From: Eudorina sp. 2006-703-Eu-15
Taxonomy: Eukaryota; Chlorophyta; Chlorophyceae; Chlamydomonadales; Volvocaceae
DNA length: 64,000 nucleotides
Direction: 5' to 3'
Assembly: GCA_003117195.1 (NCBI GenBank)
Contig: BDSI01000051.1
Span: forward strand, 244,539 to 308,538
Part shown: in pieces, positions 36,208-48,946 of the stretch
How the letters are laid out: every line of letters begins with the position of its first letter
Position numbering within the stretch: the stretch's first letter is position 1
The notes under the pieces: generated by a model
The model's input: the letters and a program-made list of their open reading frames with translations, nothing else
What the model was told of the DNA's origin: nothing
The model's database searches: none
Translations under genes and position numbers: made by a program

Positions 36208-37214
36208 AGACCTGCCTCTCCGGGATGGTCGGACTATACGGCATGGCGTACTTCGAACCTGCAGGGCGGGCGGAGTACTCGTGCACGACCAGAGGGTGTT
36301 GCAAAAAGGCATCAATTTACAACGATTTCAGCAAAATTTACATGAATAACCGTATCAAAAATAATAACCTGAATTTGTATTCCAGGCATGGAGGAACGGG
36401 CCAGTCTTGCGTGCTTTGAGTCTGGTAATTCCGGTAGCGCGTTTGCGGTGTACCTTCAGCGCGGTGCAGCGCCGCCGCCGTCGCCATGCCGCCCATCGGC
36501 CATCCCGCCTGTTAAGTGGGCCCGTCATATTGCTAATGATATGAGCCTCCTTCGATGCAAAGTGGGATGAACTGAATTATGAAGGAAGGGCTACAGTCCT
36601 CAGCCGAAAGAACAACACGGAACAACTCTGCAATCTTAATATGCGAAAGCATATGCGGAGAGTTCCAGCATTTGAATGGAAGATGGTTTCTATCGGAACG
36701 GATTGGGGTACGGCCGTGGTCGCAGGCGGTTACAAGTTTTACGGTGTACCATTACAATTACAAATATCTGTCTCGCAGGATCTGTCATCCCAGTTGCACC
36801 GATTTTCCCGGTCAAGATTATGCGACTTCAACCGGAAAAATGTTGTCATGGCACAGCTCCTCAGGGGCCTGTGTCTTGACCGACAAGCTGGTGTACGTCT
36901 GCATCAATCGGAAGCACCCCTGGGCAGTCCCAGGGGACACATTCTGTGCGCACAGTCTGTTGGGCCCAGGCCAGACTTGTATCGCGTCGGCTATTGTTGT
37001 TTGAGTTGGTTGAAAATTGGTTGTTTAATTGCAACCGAGGCTCCGGTGAGGGGTCCCGCCTGAGGAGGAGAGAGCAGCCATCTGAACGCAATCGTAGGAG
37101 GCGCACCGCTGCCCACGCACAGCCGAGGGCCCCAGCAACCGAATGGTGCGCAAACCCAGCGGCCCACATGTAATGCGTGCTGTGAATCCTACGACTGGCC
37201 TTCCCAAAGCGGCC

Positions 37215-37218
37215 GTGT

Positions 37219-37254
<36 letters not shown>
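37215..37254. repeat. CTG trinucleotide repeat
   Basis: About twelve TTG/CTG units. Not inside any supported gene. Confidence 0.9.
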
Positions 37255-38396
37255 AGGCTACTGCAGGAAGCCCGGAAGGTGCCTCACTTTCATCGCCTTG
37301 GTTGCTCGCAAGGCGACACGGTATCTCGAGGCGGTATCTCGGGGCCTGGTCTCTTATGTGGCGCTTACGTAGCCATCCCCTCACAGGCCCAACAGCAAGT
37401 CTCAGCCATCCTGGCTGGGGCCCAAGGGCAGCGGCGTCGCTTTGCACCCATCGCAGCTCCCGGGCACTTTTAAAATTCAGGCAGGAAGCCGGAAGCCGCA
37501 ATGGACTGCGACGTGGCTGTGGCAAAATGCCCGAATTTGTATCTGCTGTGTCTGCAGTCACTGCCGTAATCGTAATTCGTATGAAGCCTGTAGCAACCTG
37601 AGCACCGCGTCCGTAACAACTGCATGTGGCATGCGTTCCTCTGAGAAACGGTTGGTGACTTGTATCATTTCCTGAAACTCTTCATCCAGGCTGGGCGGTG
37701 CATCTGCAAGCATGTTTGCTGGCTACTGCTCGTGCCGTACAATCCTACCTGTCTCATGACCGCGAAGATATGTGTTTGGATCTGCGCTGAATGTGTCTTT
37801 AATGTTCCAAATAGGGCGGACACACGGACCCCCTGACCCGCCCTGACGGTATACGCTCGCGACCACCGCAGCGACAATCAACATACCGTATATTGAACGA
37901 CACCGATATGATATTTAAGTATTCAACTCATATGTGTGGTGCCTGGTCCATGCGAATGCTCCAAGGCACCTGCGGGGCTTGCACTCTAAAAGATGTGTCC
38001 AACACGCCTGACTTCTGAAATTTCAATGAAAACGAAGTTCAAGTTTGCAAATTTGCGTCCAGAACAATAACACAGGAAATGCTTCGGCAAGCCTTATTAG
38101 TCGGCCGCTTATTAGTAACAGCCCTCTCCAAATCATGTATCAATTTGCAGGCAATGAAGTGCACAAATAAGTAAGATGCGGTGTATAAGTACAATGCCAG
38201 CTCACTCAGTCGCCCAGCCCAGATTGCGCCACCTAACGACTTGACGCGATCATATAGCCTTACAGCTCCACCATGGTGAAAGCGCCCAGGACGCGGTGAC
38301 GCAAAATTCAGTCGAAAAATGTCCAAAAGGGATTTAGTGTCTCAACACTACATGGCAAGTATGAAGTGAATGATCCGCTGACTTATTATTATTAAG

Positions 38397-38837
38397 GATG
38401 TTACAGTGGACCCCGCGGGTCATCGGTGACAGCCTCAGCGTGCTCAGCGTCGGATACAGTAGGACTGAACTCATGGTTCATGGATGTAACCTCATACATG
38501 GGCCAGCAGGCGCACCCATAGGTCAATCTCGACCGGTACGGCAACACGTCCTCGAACGGGTTCCACAAAGGTCGCTACACAAGGGGCTGCACGGTGCGGA
38601 GGCGCGCCGAGGCCCTCTGTCTGCCTCTGCTGTCAATAAAGAAAAATTACAGACAGGGGTCTACAACCAAAGCCGGGACCCGGGAATGGCTCTTTGTGTG
38701 GAGGGCGGCCCCGCCGACCTTCAGGCCGCGGTGTCCCATCAGGGCGCGGTCGGTGCTCCGTTACAGCACCGTAGCGAGTTGCGTGATAAGGAGGGCTTCG
38801 GCTGCCGCCGCTTGGTGACCGCGGGGTCCACTGCATC
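38397..38837. mobile_element. Short TIR element (MITE-like), about 440 bp
   Basis: The left end GGATGTTACAGTGGACCCCG at 38397 and the inverted right end at 38814-38837 share CAGTGGACCCCGCGG. The left flank is an ATT run, the right flank a GAAT run. No transposase frame. Another end of the family in direct orientation follows at 38842-38890. Confidence 0.6.
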
Positions 38838-40244
38838 TATGAATGAATGAACGTCACAGCGGACCCCAAAGGGATCACCGGTGTATACCAGGGCAAGCCC
38901 CAGCATCTATGTCGATCCAAGAGGAGCGCTCCACCCCGTTACAGCACGGCGTGACGGAACCGAGACCGAGACCGAACCGGCGGCGGCCTCCACCCTGCGC
39001 CCGCTGAACGCTGGGTGTGCTGCCCAGGGCGTTAACCGGTCTAGGGGGGGGCAACAACTTGACTCGTGCATGCGTCATGCAAGGTCTGTGGCCGCCATTC
39101 GCCCGAAAACAAAATTACAGGCCCCGCGCGCCGTAATGACATTCCGACCATCACGACAACGATCCAGCTGCATCGGACGCACGCTTGCTGCTGCACCGAC
39201 CTCTGCTGCGCGCGCTGATGTGAGTGAGTGGTGGGCTCGCCGCGCGATGTGTCCGGTGTACGGCGCCACACAACCCCGCGTACGAGCGACCCCGACTGCA
39301 GCCCGCAAGCCGCGACCGCAGCACACGTCCGGTAGCCAGGGTACTGCGCCAGGCCGCCTGCTCGCTTGCGTCGGTGCACGAACCGGCTGTGTATCCTCTA
39401 GACGTCTCTAGAAAGAGGGATAAATGTCGTCGACAAAACAAACTAAGGACTTGCGTCCTTATCTACGCGCATCCGTCCGGCGGCAGTTCATCATCAATCG
39501 AGATGAATGGGTGCTAACGATGCTGGTGGCACACAATCAACCTCGACCCAGTCAACTGGGTACCCGCAGCCGCCGCGCGAAGGTACGTGCCCGCTGCACC
39601 CGGGATGCCTGCCCGCCCCGCCGCCCTCCGCTGGGCGCGTATGCAGCGCGCGCACGCACATTGTGCTCGGCACGTGCGTTGGAGTGCGCTATGCTCGCGT
39701 CAGGACATGGCGCACCAGGCAGCAGACTGCTAATGTCACGTCTTGCCAGCCAGGCTGACGTCATGTGCACGCACGCGCGTGCCTACCTACCTACCAACCT
39801 ACCTATCCCCAGCGCCATCACCGCCCGCGCGTTATTGCGTCCCAGGGAGGGGCCGGGTCGAGTCCCGGGGGCCGGGCGCGGGAGCTGGCACCGCCTCTAC
39901 AGCTCTACTAACGCGATGTTTGCTATCGGCCACATCCACACGAATCAATCAGCAGCAGTTCAAATAAAGCACCGGCGGGGTTCCCTTTATTGCCCTCCCC
40001 GGATAGGAGGGACGGCGGGGGCACGTCCCCCAGGACACACTCGGCAAGTTGCGTGGGGTCTGCGGAGGGTGCAGGCACCCAGGCAGGGCCAGGCAGGCAC
40101 CCTGAGGCAGGCGCCCTCGGAAACTCGGACAGGGCCCCTGCCTGCTATCTATCTAACACACTACATGCCGCGTCGCTCCGAATCAAGTTGTGCGCTGTGA
40201 TGACCGGCAGCTGGAGGCTGCCGCCGCGCGCTGATCTCCGTACA

Positions 40245-43200
40245 TCACCGCCGTCGCCCAACGACGGGCGTCAGTGGTGTGATGTCGGTCCGGAAGATCG
40301 GGCAGCAGTCCTTGTTGCTGTTGAATGTGCTTGCGTAGCTGTTCGGGGAGCGGTACGAGGGCCGGCAGGGCGGACGTGGCAGCGGGGTGGCGGTGTCATC
40401 AGGGCAGCTGGGCAGCCGCGCGCGGGCGCGGCGCGGGGGGCTTGATTCAACGACGTACATTAGCACTGGGAAACGAAACCGACAAACCGTCAAGCAGTGT
40501 TTCGATCGACATGGAGGCGCCTCGCTCGGCGCATCAGGCGGTGGGGCATCAAACTGCTCGGCCACCACCCAAGGAACGGAGGGGCACCTCTGTACTGACT
40601 CATGGCCGCCGTTGGTTTCGCAGCTGGCAAGGTCCCACCCGCTCACTTGTCTAGAGGACCTTCCCGAGGCCTATATCGCGGTTGATTGCAGGGATGACCC
40701 CCCCCCCATGAACCACATACGCGTTGACGTAGCCTAGGATAGCTGGCCCGAGGTGCCGCAGCTTCATACCCTAGAGCGATAGCCTTATATACGGTACGGC
40801 AGCTGCTAATCCTCCTGCTGCTCACCACTGCGAGTCGAAGCCGAGGCACAGGTCCGCCATCGTCTTGCCCTTCTTGACCTCCACACACACCAAGGCGCCG
40901 TCGGCTTGCGCCGCGCTCCAGTTGATGGGCGTGGCTGAGGGGAGGAGAAGGCGCACGAGCGAGCAGTTAGCGGTGGCTCCTCGATTGCAACATCCGACAT
41001 GTACATGTGTACATGGGCTGTGGCAGTTCCTCCTCTTTGGGGGTTCACGCGCGTCAAATTACGTATGCAGCGCACGGCGGCGGTGATTCCTGGGGCGCGT
41101 GCGCCCCATTACATGAATGAATGAACGTTACAGGGGACTCCGAAAAGGGATCAACGGTGTATACCGGGTGTATGACATGTGGAGCGCACACCCACACGCA
41201 TACGCATGTGAGTACATACATGCAACCGTTACAAGGTGGACCCTTATTAGTCCCGACCCGGCGATGTGATGGTGGAGGACGGGGGTGGCAGCAAGGGGCT
41301 CGCGACGGGCGACGGAGATACAGCAGCAGCAGCAGCAGCCCGTGCCCGTGCTCCGAGCCCATGGTCACGTTGGGGTGCACCGGTCAATGAAGCATAACGA
41401 TACGGCGTCCTCAGGTGCGGTGACTGGACAGATCATCCGGGTAAGTTGGCCGACATCGGCCCTCAGCTGCCTCGGCATGTACCCGCGGCAACGGGGAGAA
41501 CGTCGCCTCCTCTGTCCTCACCTTTGAGCGTGTTGGTGCCGGTGGCGCCCCAGCTGGCGGACAACTTGAAGGCCGGCCCGACGGCGGGGTACAGCGTGAA
41601 GCCCTTGACCCAGGAGCTCATGTTTTGATCTGCCAGGATGACAGCAGATCGATCGATCGATCGATTCATGTAGAGGTACGGCAGTGTACGACAGTGTATT
41701 GCTGTGACATCTGTGAGTCAAAGAGCCGTACACCAGCAGGACCCCGGGCCTGCCGGTCGAGCGCCATGCATGCCCCTTGGGCCACCGCCGGCTTGCTTAC
41801 CCGCCATACATGGCAGCACTATAATACCGCAAGTATCCATGGAAAGCCCTCCGCTCCCAAGTATCCATGGAAAGCCCGCCTCTCCCAGATGTCAAGGTGA
41901 ATGGCAGAATGGGTGGTGGATCCCTGGTGCAACCCTCCTGCTCGAGGCTCTCCCGGCACCCACCCATCCATCCGGGGACAGATACATCTGGGGCTCCGGA
42001 GACAACTGCCGCAGCACCCACACACACAGCCCAACAGGTGCACCCGGCACGCAGCACCTGCCTGGGCCACCGCCCCGCCCCGCCCCGCACTCACTCGCAT
42101 ACCACTCGATCTTGGTCAGCTTGTCGTTGGCCACGTTGCCGCACGCGCTCTGTGGGCGCCGCGCGTAGGGCACGTGGGCGCGGGGTGGGGCGTGGGGGGC
42201 GCCACAGCAAACTGGGCATATCGGGCCACGGGCTAGATAGGTTGAGCTACACGTGCATCCAGCGGTGGCCGAGCTTGATCAATCCAAGTGTGATCCGATC
42301 CGGTGTAATTTGTGTGTGTTACATGGTTGGGGGTGCGTAACCCCATACCTGCACATACCCATATGAGCCGGAGGCCCAAGGGCAAACAAAACGCCCAAAA
42401 GCACTGGTTTGCAATACCGCATTAACAGGAGTCGACGAGACTAGCGCCCAAAGGGCACGATAGAATTACGGTGAGCCCACATGCGCTCCAACATCGGTGT
42501 AATGTGGTCGTGTGTACCCAGGCGTTCAGCCGCCGGTCTGCGTCGGACTGCCGCCGGTGGGGTGCGTGGGGTGCGGATGCAGCTGTGCAGCTGTGCAGCT
42601 GTGCACCCACCGGAAGGACTTGAGAGGGGGGAATCACGCTGACGGCGAAGCAGTACTCGGTGGTGGCCTTGCCGGGGGTGGGGAGCGGGTAGTAGCGCGG
42701 GGAGACGGTGAACGGCAAAATGCCCTGCGTGGTGTTGCACCTGGACGAAGCAGAAGGAGCAGAAAGAAGCAGCAGCAGCCGTTCAGGAGGGAAGGGGGCC
42801 GAGCGGCGTCACCGGGGTAAGCGAACTCGCGGCGGTGTCCAACAACCCTTTGGCGACGAAGACCTCACTGATGTCGCTGCGTAGGAGGTAGATGCCATGC
42901 ACTTTAAAGGGTTGAGGGGCCGTGACCTCCCTCCCCTCATGACTCCATCGCTAAACCATGGACCGCGAAATCGCTACGGAGCACCAAACCGCCCAGGGCC
43001 CCCTCCGAACTGCACGGTGCAGTGGTGTCTGTCTGCTGCATTTCCCGCAACCGGGGCAAATTGGGCGAGGCCCTTTGCGGGCTGCAGGAGGAGGAGGAGG
43101 AGGAGGAAGGGAAGGAGGACTTACGTGCAGTTGGGAAAGGGCGTGAAGGGCAGCGCGCAGGCGGCCGAGGACGACACGGGCAGGCACTCGCTGTCCTCAG

Positions 43201-45404
43201 TCGTCACTACCACCTCGTAGCCCTCCAGCTCGGGGCGGCACACGCTGCCGCCCGCCGCCAACTCGATCCAAAAGGGCACCAGTTCCTGAGCCGTGGGCAA
43301 AAAGCGCTGGGCGTCGAACGCCGAGAAGAAAGTGCCACACACGCTGACGTCGAGCTCGTGGCAATTGGAGACATTAGCGGCGAAGTACGACACCATGGTG
43401 ATGTTGGATGAGATCAGGGCGGCGTTGATGGAGGACGAGATGTTTGCCTGAATGGACGAGCAGGTCTCCTCGTCGTACCGGTACGGCCGGATGTCGACCG
43501 TTGGTGGAATCAGCTTTGCCGTGATGCAGACGCCGCATCTGGGAGGGAGTGCGGGAGCTAGCGGGTAGTTCGGTGGGACCGGTGGTGGTGGGCTTGGTGG
43601 AGACGGCGGCGGCGGCGGCGGCGGCGGGGGTGGAGGAGGTGGAGGAGGGGGAGGAGGGGGAGGAGGGGGCGGCGGCGGAGGGGGAGGTGGCGGCGGGGGA
43701 GGCGGCGGCGGTGGTGGCGGCGGTGGTGGCGGAGGGGGCGGCGGAGGGGGCGGAGGCGGGGGCGGGGGCGGTGGGGGTGGCGGTGGGGGGACGGTGGCGG
43801 CGGTGATGGGGATGGGATGGGCGGTGACGGAGGTTGGGGCGAGGGAGACAGGGGAGGCGGGGAGGGCGGCGGCAGGAAGGCGCTTGGGGCGACTGTCCAA
43901 GGTGAGTACGACACTGGGCAGCACTGACACGCTTTGTCGTACATGGCGACGAAACAAGTGCCCTGCGGGTACCCCGGCGGCGCCGCGCACAGCTGCTCCA
44001 GGGTGGTGCAGCTCTTGCCGCCGCGGTTGGGTTTCAGGGTGATGCACACCTCCGCGCCCGCTGCCGTGGTGGTGTTCAAATTGAGCTGCGTGAGGCGCAG
44101 GATGGCGGTGCCGTTGCGGCCGTTGACGGGGCGGCCGAAGGACGCACCGACCAGCGTGGGCGAGCCGTTGATGGTGGCGGTGACGATGGAGGCCGGCTGG
44201 GTGATGCAGCTGTCGGACACGTTGAACTGCGGGTTGGCGTGTGTGGTGGAAGGGGCTTGAAATGCATACACAACCCAGACTGCAGCAGGGAACGCCATAA
44301 GGCTCATGTTTGATGGTACGGCAGGCGCTTCGAGATTGGCGCAGCAGAGCATGTGCACGAAGACGTGCGGCGCAGCGTCATCATCTGTACGACGCCCGTG
44401 AGAACTCCACTACTGCCACCTCCGTACGTACGGTCAATGTGGTCAATTCGAGGTCCGCTGCATCATCGCCGTGATTCACATTCCCAACACCATCATAACA
44501 GCATATGCCGTCCCGCCTCCCGTGTATGCAGCGCTTTCCCGGGGGTTAGGCGGTAGGGGTGCATCCGGGGGTGTGCCGGGGTTCATGTAGCGCTGCAGGG
44601 TGCTGGTCATGCAGGTTGCCGCGCTGTGCCCAGGCGTGCGCCCTGCGCCCCGGTGTGTTTGGCGGTGGTGGCTGACCTGGTGAATCCGAGTCCAGGAGTT
44701 CTGTTATGTGCTCCTTCCCATTCTTTCCCGTTAAAATTACCTCAATTTTAAACAGGTCCGCGTTGCAGCACGCGTTGTTGCAGCCCGCCGGCGTCTGGAC
44801 GTTGACGGTGAAACAGAACCTGCCGCCGCCCATGGTCTTGACGTCGGAGGAGAGGCGGTACGCGCCGATCTTGGTGGCGCAGTCTCGGTAGGGGAAGTTG
44901 GGCAGCAGGCCGGTCTGCTCTCCATTCGTTAAGAAGTCCGAAGCATCGTCGCTGAAAAATTGTCCTCGGGCGGCTCCTGCAGCCCTGCGAAGCAGAGTCC
45001 ATGCGCGCCGGCGGCGCCGGTGCCGTCAGTCAGTCAGTCAGTCAGTCATACCCTGTCATACATCGGGCAGGATTATCACCTAAGAGTAACCTTGATCGGT
45101 ATGTTGTTAGTGTTATATATGAATTGTTGTAATTTGTCGAAAGGCGTATTAGGCAAAGGAGATTCATTTCGCCGGTGGACAGATTGGGGTGCAGCAGGCT
45201 ATCGAGGTGAGGGCAGGTGCGATGCAGCAGCGCATAGATATATATCAAGACAACAGTACGCAACATGGATTAATAGCTCCTTGGCTGCTATTATCTCACA
45301 AATATATCGAAAGCTACGAACGATTATGTTTCCGCATCAAATTGTTTCTACCTCGCTGCCACCCACCAAAGAACTGCCAGCACGGCGAGGGCGATACGTT
45401 GCAT
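40245..45404 (-). CDS. Pherophorin with polyproline rod, one frame break (gene D)
   Basis: Exons in transcript order: 45404-45367, 44984-44741, 44226-43125, 42740-42611, 42149-42095, 41629-41522, 40934-40826, 40338-40245. The start MQRIALAVLAVLW joins in phase to AAGAARGQFFSDDASDF. A second donor 16 nt further on at the end of exon 1 would also keep phase and add WVAAR-like residues. Domain 1: FPYRDC, FCF, CCNADLFKIE, LTQLNLN, CQCCPVSY. The rod (about residues 211-311) is mostly uninterrupted proline. The middle region has GVCITAKL, DIRPYRYDEETC and VCGTF; domain 2 has TPFPNCTCNTTQG, YCF, LTKIEWYA, INWSAAQADGA, CLGFDSQC and KDCCPIF, ending VVGRRR. Exon 3 is one base short: the G6 run at 43785-43790 needs a seventh G to connect the N-terminal frame with the rod. 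With that base the product is about 626 aa. Exons 4 and later match gene C almost length for length. Confidence 0.88.
41108..41165. repeat. TIR-family end within an intron of gene D
   Basis: TGAATGAATGAACGTTACAG followed by GGGACTCCGAAAAGGGATCA resembles the end at 38842-38890. It lies in the intron between the 41629-41522 and 40934-40826 exons of gene D. A related direct word (AACCGTTACAAGGTGGACCC) occurs at 41222 and again at 61430. Confidence 0.5.
43575..43880 (-). repeat. Polyproline-coding repeat of gene D rod
   Basis: Roughly 65 consecutive proline codons, with Ser mainly at both margins (PSPPPPSP upstream, SPPSPPPPV downstream). The frame passes through a short G6 run at 43785-43790 that appears to have lost one base. 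Confidence 0.85.
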
Positions 45405-46627
45405 CCTCGTCCTTCGGCGAAATAAATCTGTGATGCGCTGCAATGACTCCAAACACCCTCTCACGAGCAGGTCTACGTTCGGGTTGCGTGAGGTAGGGGT
45501 GCTGATGGGCCCTGCGGCAGTACACAGGAGGTGGGCGGTTGCAGGGAACATGCCACACCCCGGATGTTGCTCTTTGAAAATGGAAACCGAATGAGACTCG
45601 ACCTGGCTGTAAGATTGCATGACACATACAAAATAATTTATAATTTGTGCTGTAATAAGCCGAAATGAAGATCTTGGATCGCTCGGTGGCGCAATGCGCG
45701 ACCGTTGCGCAACCGCTGTCTCCGATGTGCCTTCGAAACGTGCAAGGTGCAAGAAATAATAAAAAACATTAAGAAATAATTCAATTTAATCGCAATCTTT
45801 CCATGCATGGCGGACTATCGTCCGCAGTAGCGCTCTGTACAAGTGTCGTTTAAGGACATATCTCAGGCACACCCCCGCCAAGTCCGCGTATACGACATTT
45901 TAGCGTTTCACAATCTTGTGTGGAAACAATATGCATAACATACGGTACATCAGCTCTCAAATTGGGTAGCGCACAGCGTTAGGACTGATCCGACCGGTAC
46001 ATGCATCCCTACGCCCAAGACTGCATGCGGGGCTGCCGCGCTGCCGTAGACGCGCACCACACCAAACTGTGCGCTAAAGGCGTGCCCCTGCCCCAAGTGG
46101 CTCAAGTTCCTTCTTCCCGACGCCTCGAGGACGGGTTCGCATTCAAGAGGGGGGGAATGTAACGACGTGAGGCCTACTTGGCCGCTCGTCCAAAGTTCGC
46201 ACGTACGTGCCGTAAGGCGCTTGCATTTTGAATCGGTTAAATACCGATGCTTCAATCTAAACGGTATTATTCAATACCACCAATCTATGGATTGTTAACT
46301 TACAAGTTAGTTATATTACGACTTGGGACCCTATAGGGCCCGAGCTTTGTTACAATCATTCATCAGTACGAAATGTGTACGACCATTTCTACATGTTAGG
46401 GGGCGCACGATTCTGCCATACTTCCCGTTTTCACAGATTCCTTCGCAGCTAGAACCCTAAACCCAGAGCATGGGGTTTGGGTGGCTGCCGGCTGCCCGAA
46501 CGAATGAACGACTGAATGAATGAATGTTACAACGCACCCCATATGACGATCGCCAGTACCTACGGACCTTTTCCACGTGCATTAAACTGCCCTGGATGAA
46601 CCGACCCGCTGTGCATAGTTTGAGCCA

Positions 46628-46729
46628 TGTGTGCGTGTGTGCGTGTGTGCGTGTGTGCGTGTGTGCGTGTGTGCGTGTGTGCGTGTGTGCGTGTGTGCGT
46701 GTGTGCGTGTGTGCGTGTGTGCGTGTGTC
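46628..46729. repeat. GTGTGCGT array
   Basis: About twelve copies of an 8-bp unit, intergenic. The long Cys/Val and Thr/His frames across it are artefacts of the repeat. Confidence 0.95.
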
Positions 46730-48340
46730 GCCTCCGTGTGCACAGTTGGAGCCCTGTCGGGACTCGACCGCGCCCAGCCGCTTGCCAACCCAAAGCACAA
46801 GTTCCGGAAATGTCCCAACTCCAACCGGCCGTGCCACCGGGCGTGTCACCGGCCGTGCCACCGTGCGGGTCGATGACGGGTGTAATGGGTCGGCATCTTT
46901 CGCCGCCAGACTGCACTGCGGTCCGCAGCTACAGGCAGGGCGGGGGTGTGCCAAGGTGCCGCCGGCCGTCATCAGCGCGGTGGCGCTTTGAGACACTGCG
47001 CAGCGGGGCGCTCTCTGCTGTGCTTGCATGCCCCCGTCTGGGTTGTATGTGAGCAAGGCGGACTAGCTGGGACACACTGGCTGCAGGAGTGCAGGAGTCC
47101 GTCACCCGAGGTATCGCACCTGGTTACCGTTATATCGTATTGAGTTGCGTATGTTTCCTGCTGTTACACAGCTGGCCGCGCGCGCTTGCGGGTCGTATCC
47201 GAGGTCAGGATATTTACACACGAGGTATCCTGCCGTACGTACAGCAGGGCCCGGAGGGTGAACACCATTGCGGTGTCCGTACACCGTGGACACACAGACG
47301 CTGTGGGCAGCAGGGGCCGGCACGTGTCCTGTTCAGGCTACCAAATGCGCTGACGCGCCCCATCTATATCAGCGCCGTCGTCGTCCAGCTAGCTACATCG
47401 CGCCAAGGGGCGGCACGCGCCGCCCATTGATTGATGGCCGCCGAGACCCGCATCTCAGCCACAGCCGGCTGCGTTGGTGGGGCATGACCTCCCGCGGCCC
47501 CGCGTTGGGGCCGAACGGCGCAGCAGCCCGGCCTGGCCCGAAACCGGAGTGCAGCTTCTGCGGTCAATTACACGCCGCCCTCGAGCAGCGCTAGAGCAGA
47601 GCAACCTAAACAGCTCATAACCCCACCCCACCCCACCCCGTCCCCCAACGGCAGCCCACATCCTCCCTGACTAAGTCACATCACGATAAGCTCTTGGTCA
47701 AGACGTGCGCCGTGCGACCTACCCGCACCGAGAGTCCCTGTTGTTGTTGTTGTTGTTGAGTCAAACCCGTCCCATCGCCGTGCCGTCATCTCAGACGCGC
47801 AAGCTCGCGGCGGGGTTGGGAAGGCATGATATGCACACACACGTGCATGCGGACCTGCGGGGGTCTTCTACCTGCCCGTCCTGACCAGTTAAGATATCAA
47901 TAAGCTCTATAGCGCAAATCATCACCAACAAATCAATCTCCCTCCAGCCAGCGTGCTTTCTCCACGCGCATCACCGGCTGCATGCATGCTAGGTCAGGGG
48001 CAGGCAGGGCCAGTCATTACCAACCCACGGGTCAGGCGGAGAGTACTTCGGTGGTCGCGTGATGTGACTCGCAAACTACTATCATGTTATGATCCACGGA
48101 CACACACACAATCACATACGTACATCCATACGCAACTCAACACCTGCTGCCGAGCTGCTAGCGGGCCCCTCCTTCCTCCCTTTCTGCCCCCCCCCCCGGG
48201 AGCACCGGCGGCCGTGTCCAGCGCAGTCAAGCGGCCTCACAGCCACATGTACTGCACTCGCGCACCCGCGCCAACCGCACCGATCGACCCGCAGCCGCCT
48301 CCCCCTAAACACCTGCACCCAGAACCCTCTAGGGACACAT

Positions 48341-48345
48341 TTACA
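48341..48345 (-). terminator. Possible poly(A) signal of gene E (TGTAA)
   Basis: TGTAA on the minus strand about 600 bases after the gene E stop. Short motif, so low certainty. Confidence 0.25.
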
Positions 48346-48946
48346 GCGACAGGCGACGGGCGCTGCGCCTACCCATCACAGGACAAAGAGCTTCCAAACA
48401 CGCCTTGCATATGCACGCACCCGTACGACACATGCACCCGTACGACATACAGTTTCCTCTTATCCGAATCAAGAATAGGGACTCAGCCTGTGTACGGCTC
48501 TAGACGGTGACACATTGCCTCGCTCGCGGCGGGCTGCAATGGCGACGGTCCAGCAATGGCGACCGCTGCAATGGCGACGGTCCAGCTCGCGGCCAAAAAC
48601 AAATATCTACTAAGCCGCGGCGAACGTCCGATCCTGATGAACGGAAGCGGGCGTCTGCAACACACCCGCTACCGGCGCATCTCGCCCGTCGTCGTGCGGG
48701 CACAGCAGCCAGCTGCGGCGGCCCCGCGGATCGAACACACGTGCTTGGCAGAAGGGGCGGCGGCCCTACCACCTGGCGGGACAAGAGGTCACCGCTCCAT
48801 CCAATCGGCGGCGCGGTGCGGCTCACCACCCGCCGCCGCCTTGCTGCCCTCGCCCGCATCGCGAGTGCCTGCGAGCTATTGGTCCGCGGTTCGACCGAGG
48901 TGCTGCGAAGCTGCGCTGCCTGGTTCTGGTTACGTTCTCCCATGCA

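Larger units (their letters stand above)
36147..40244. other. Intergenic block between genes C and D
   Basis: About 4.1 kb with no supported gene. It includes a CTG trinucleotide run (37215-37254), the TIR element at 38397-38837 and a further single TIR-like end at 38842-38890. A 141-codon plus-strand frame at 36579-37004 has no domain, no biased codon use and an equally open neighbour frame, so I do not call it. Confidence 0.5.
45405..48946. other. Intergenic block between genes D and E
   Basis: About 3.5 kb with no supported gene. It contains a TIR-family end at 46511-46550 next to a GAAT run, the 8-bp GTGTGCGT array at 46628-46729 and a short GTT run near 47741. No convincing TATA box is seen just upstream of gene D; only a weak ATTTATT stretch near 45420. 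Confidence 0.5.

Noticed and set aside
36579..37063. Overlapping plus-strand frames of about 140 codons
   Set aside because: Three frames are open over the same DNA, codon use is unbiased and no domain is recognisable.
44748..45002. Start codon at 45002 as the beginning of gene D
   Set aside because: It is in the wrong frame for domain 1. The phase-2 acceptor at 44984 joins properly to a signal-peptide exon at 45404-45367.
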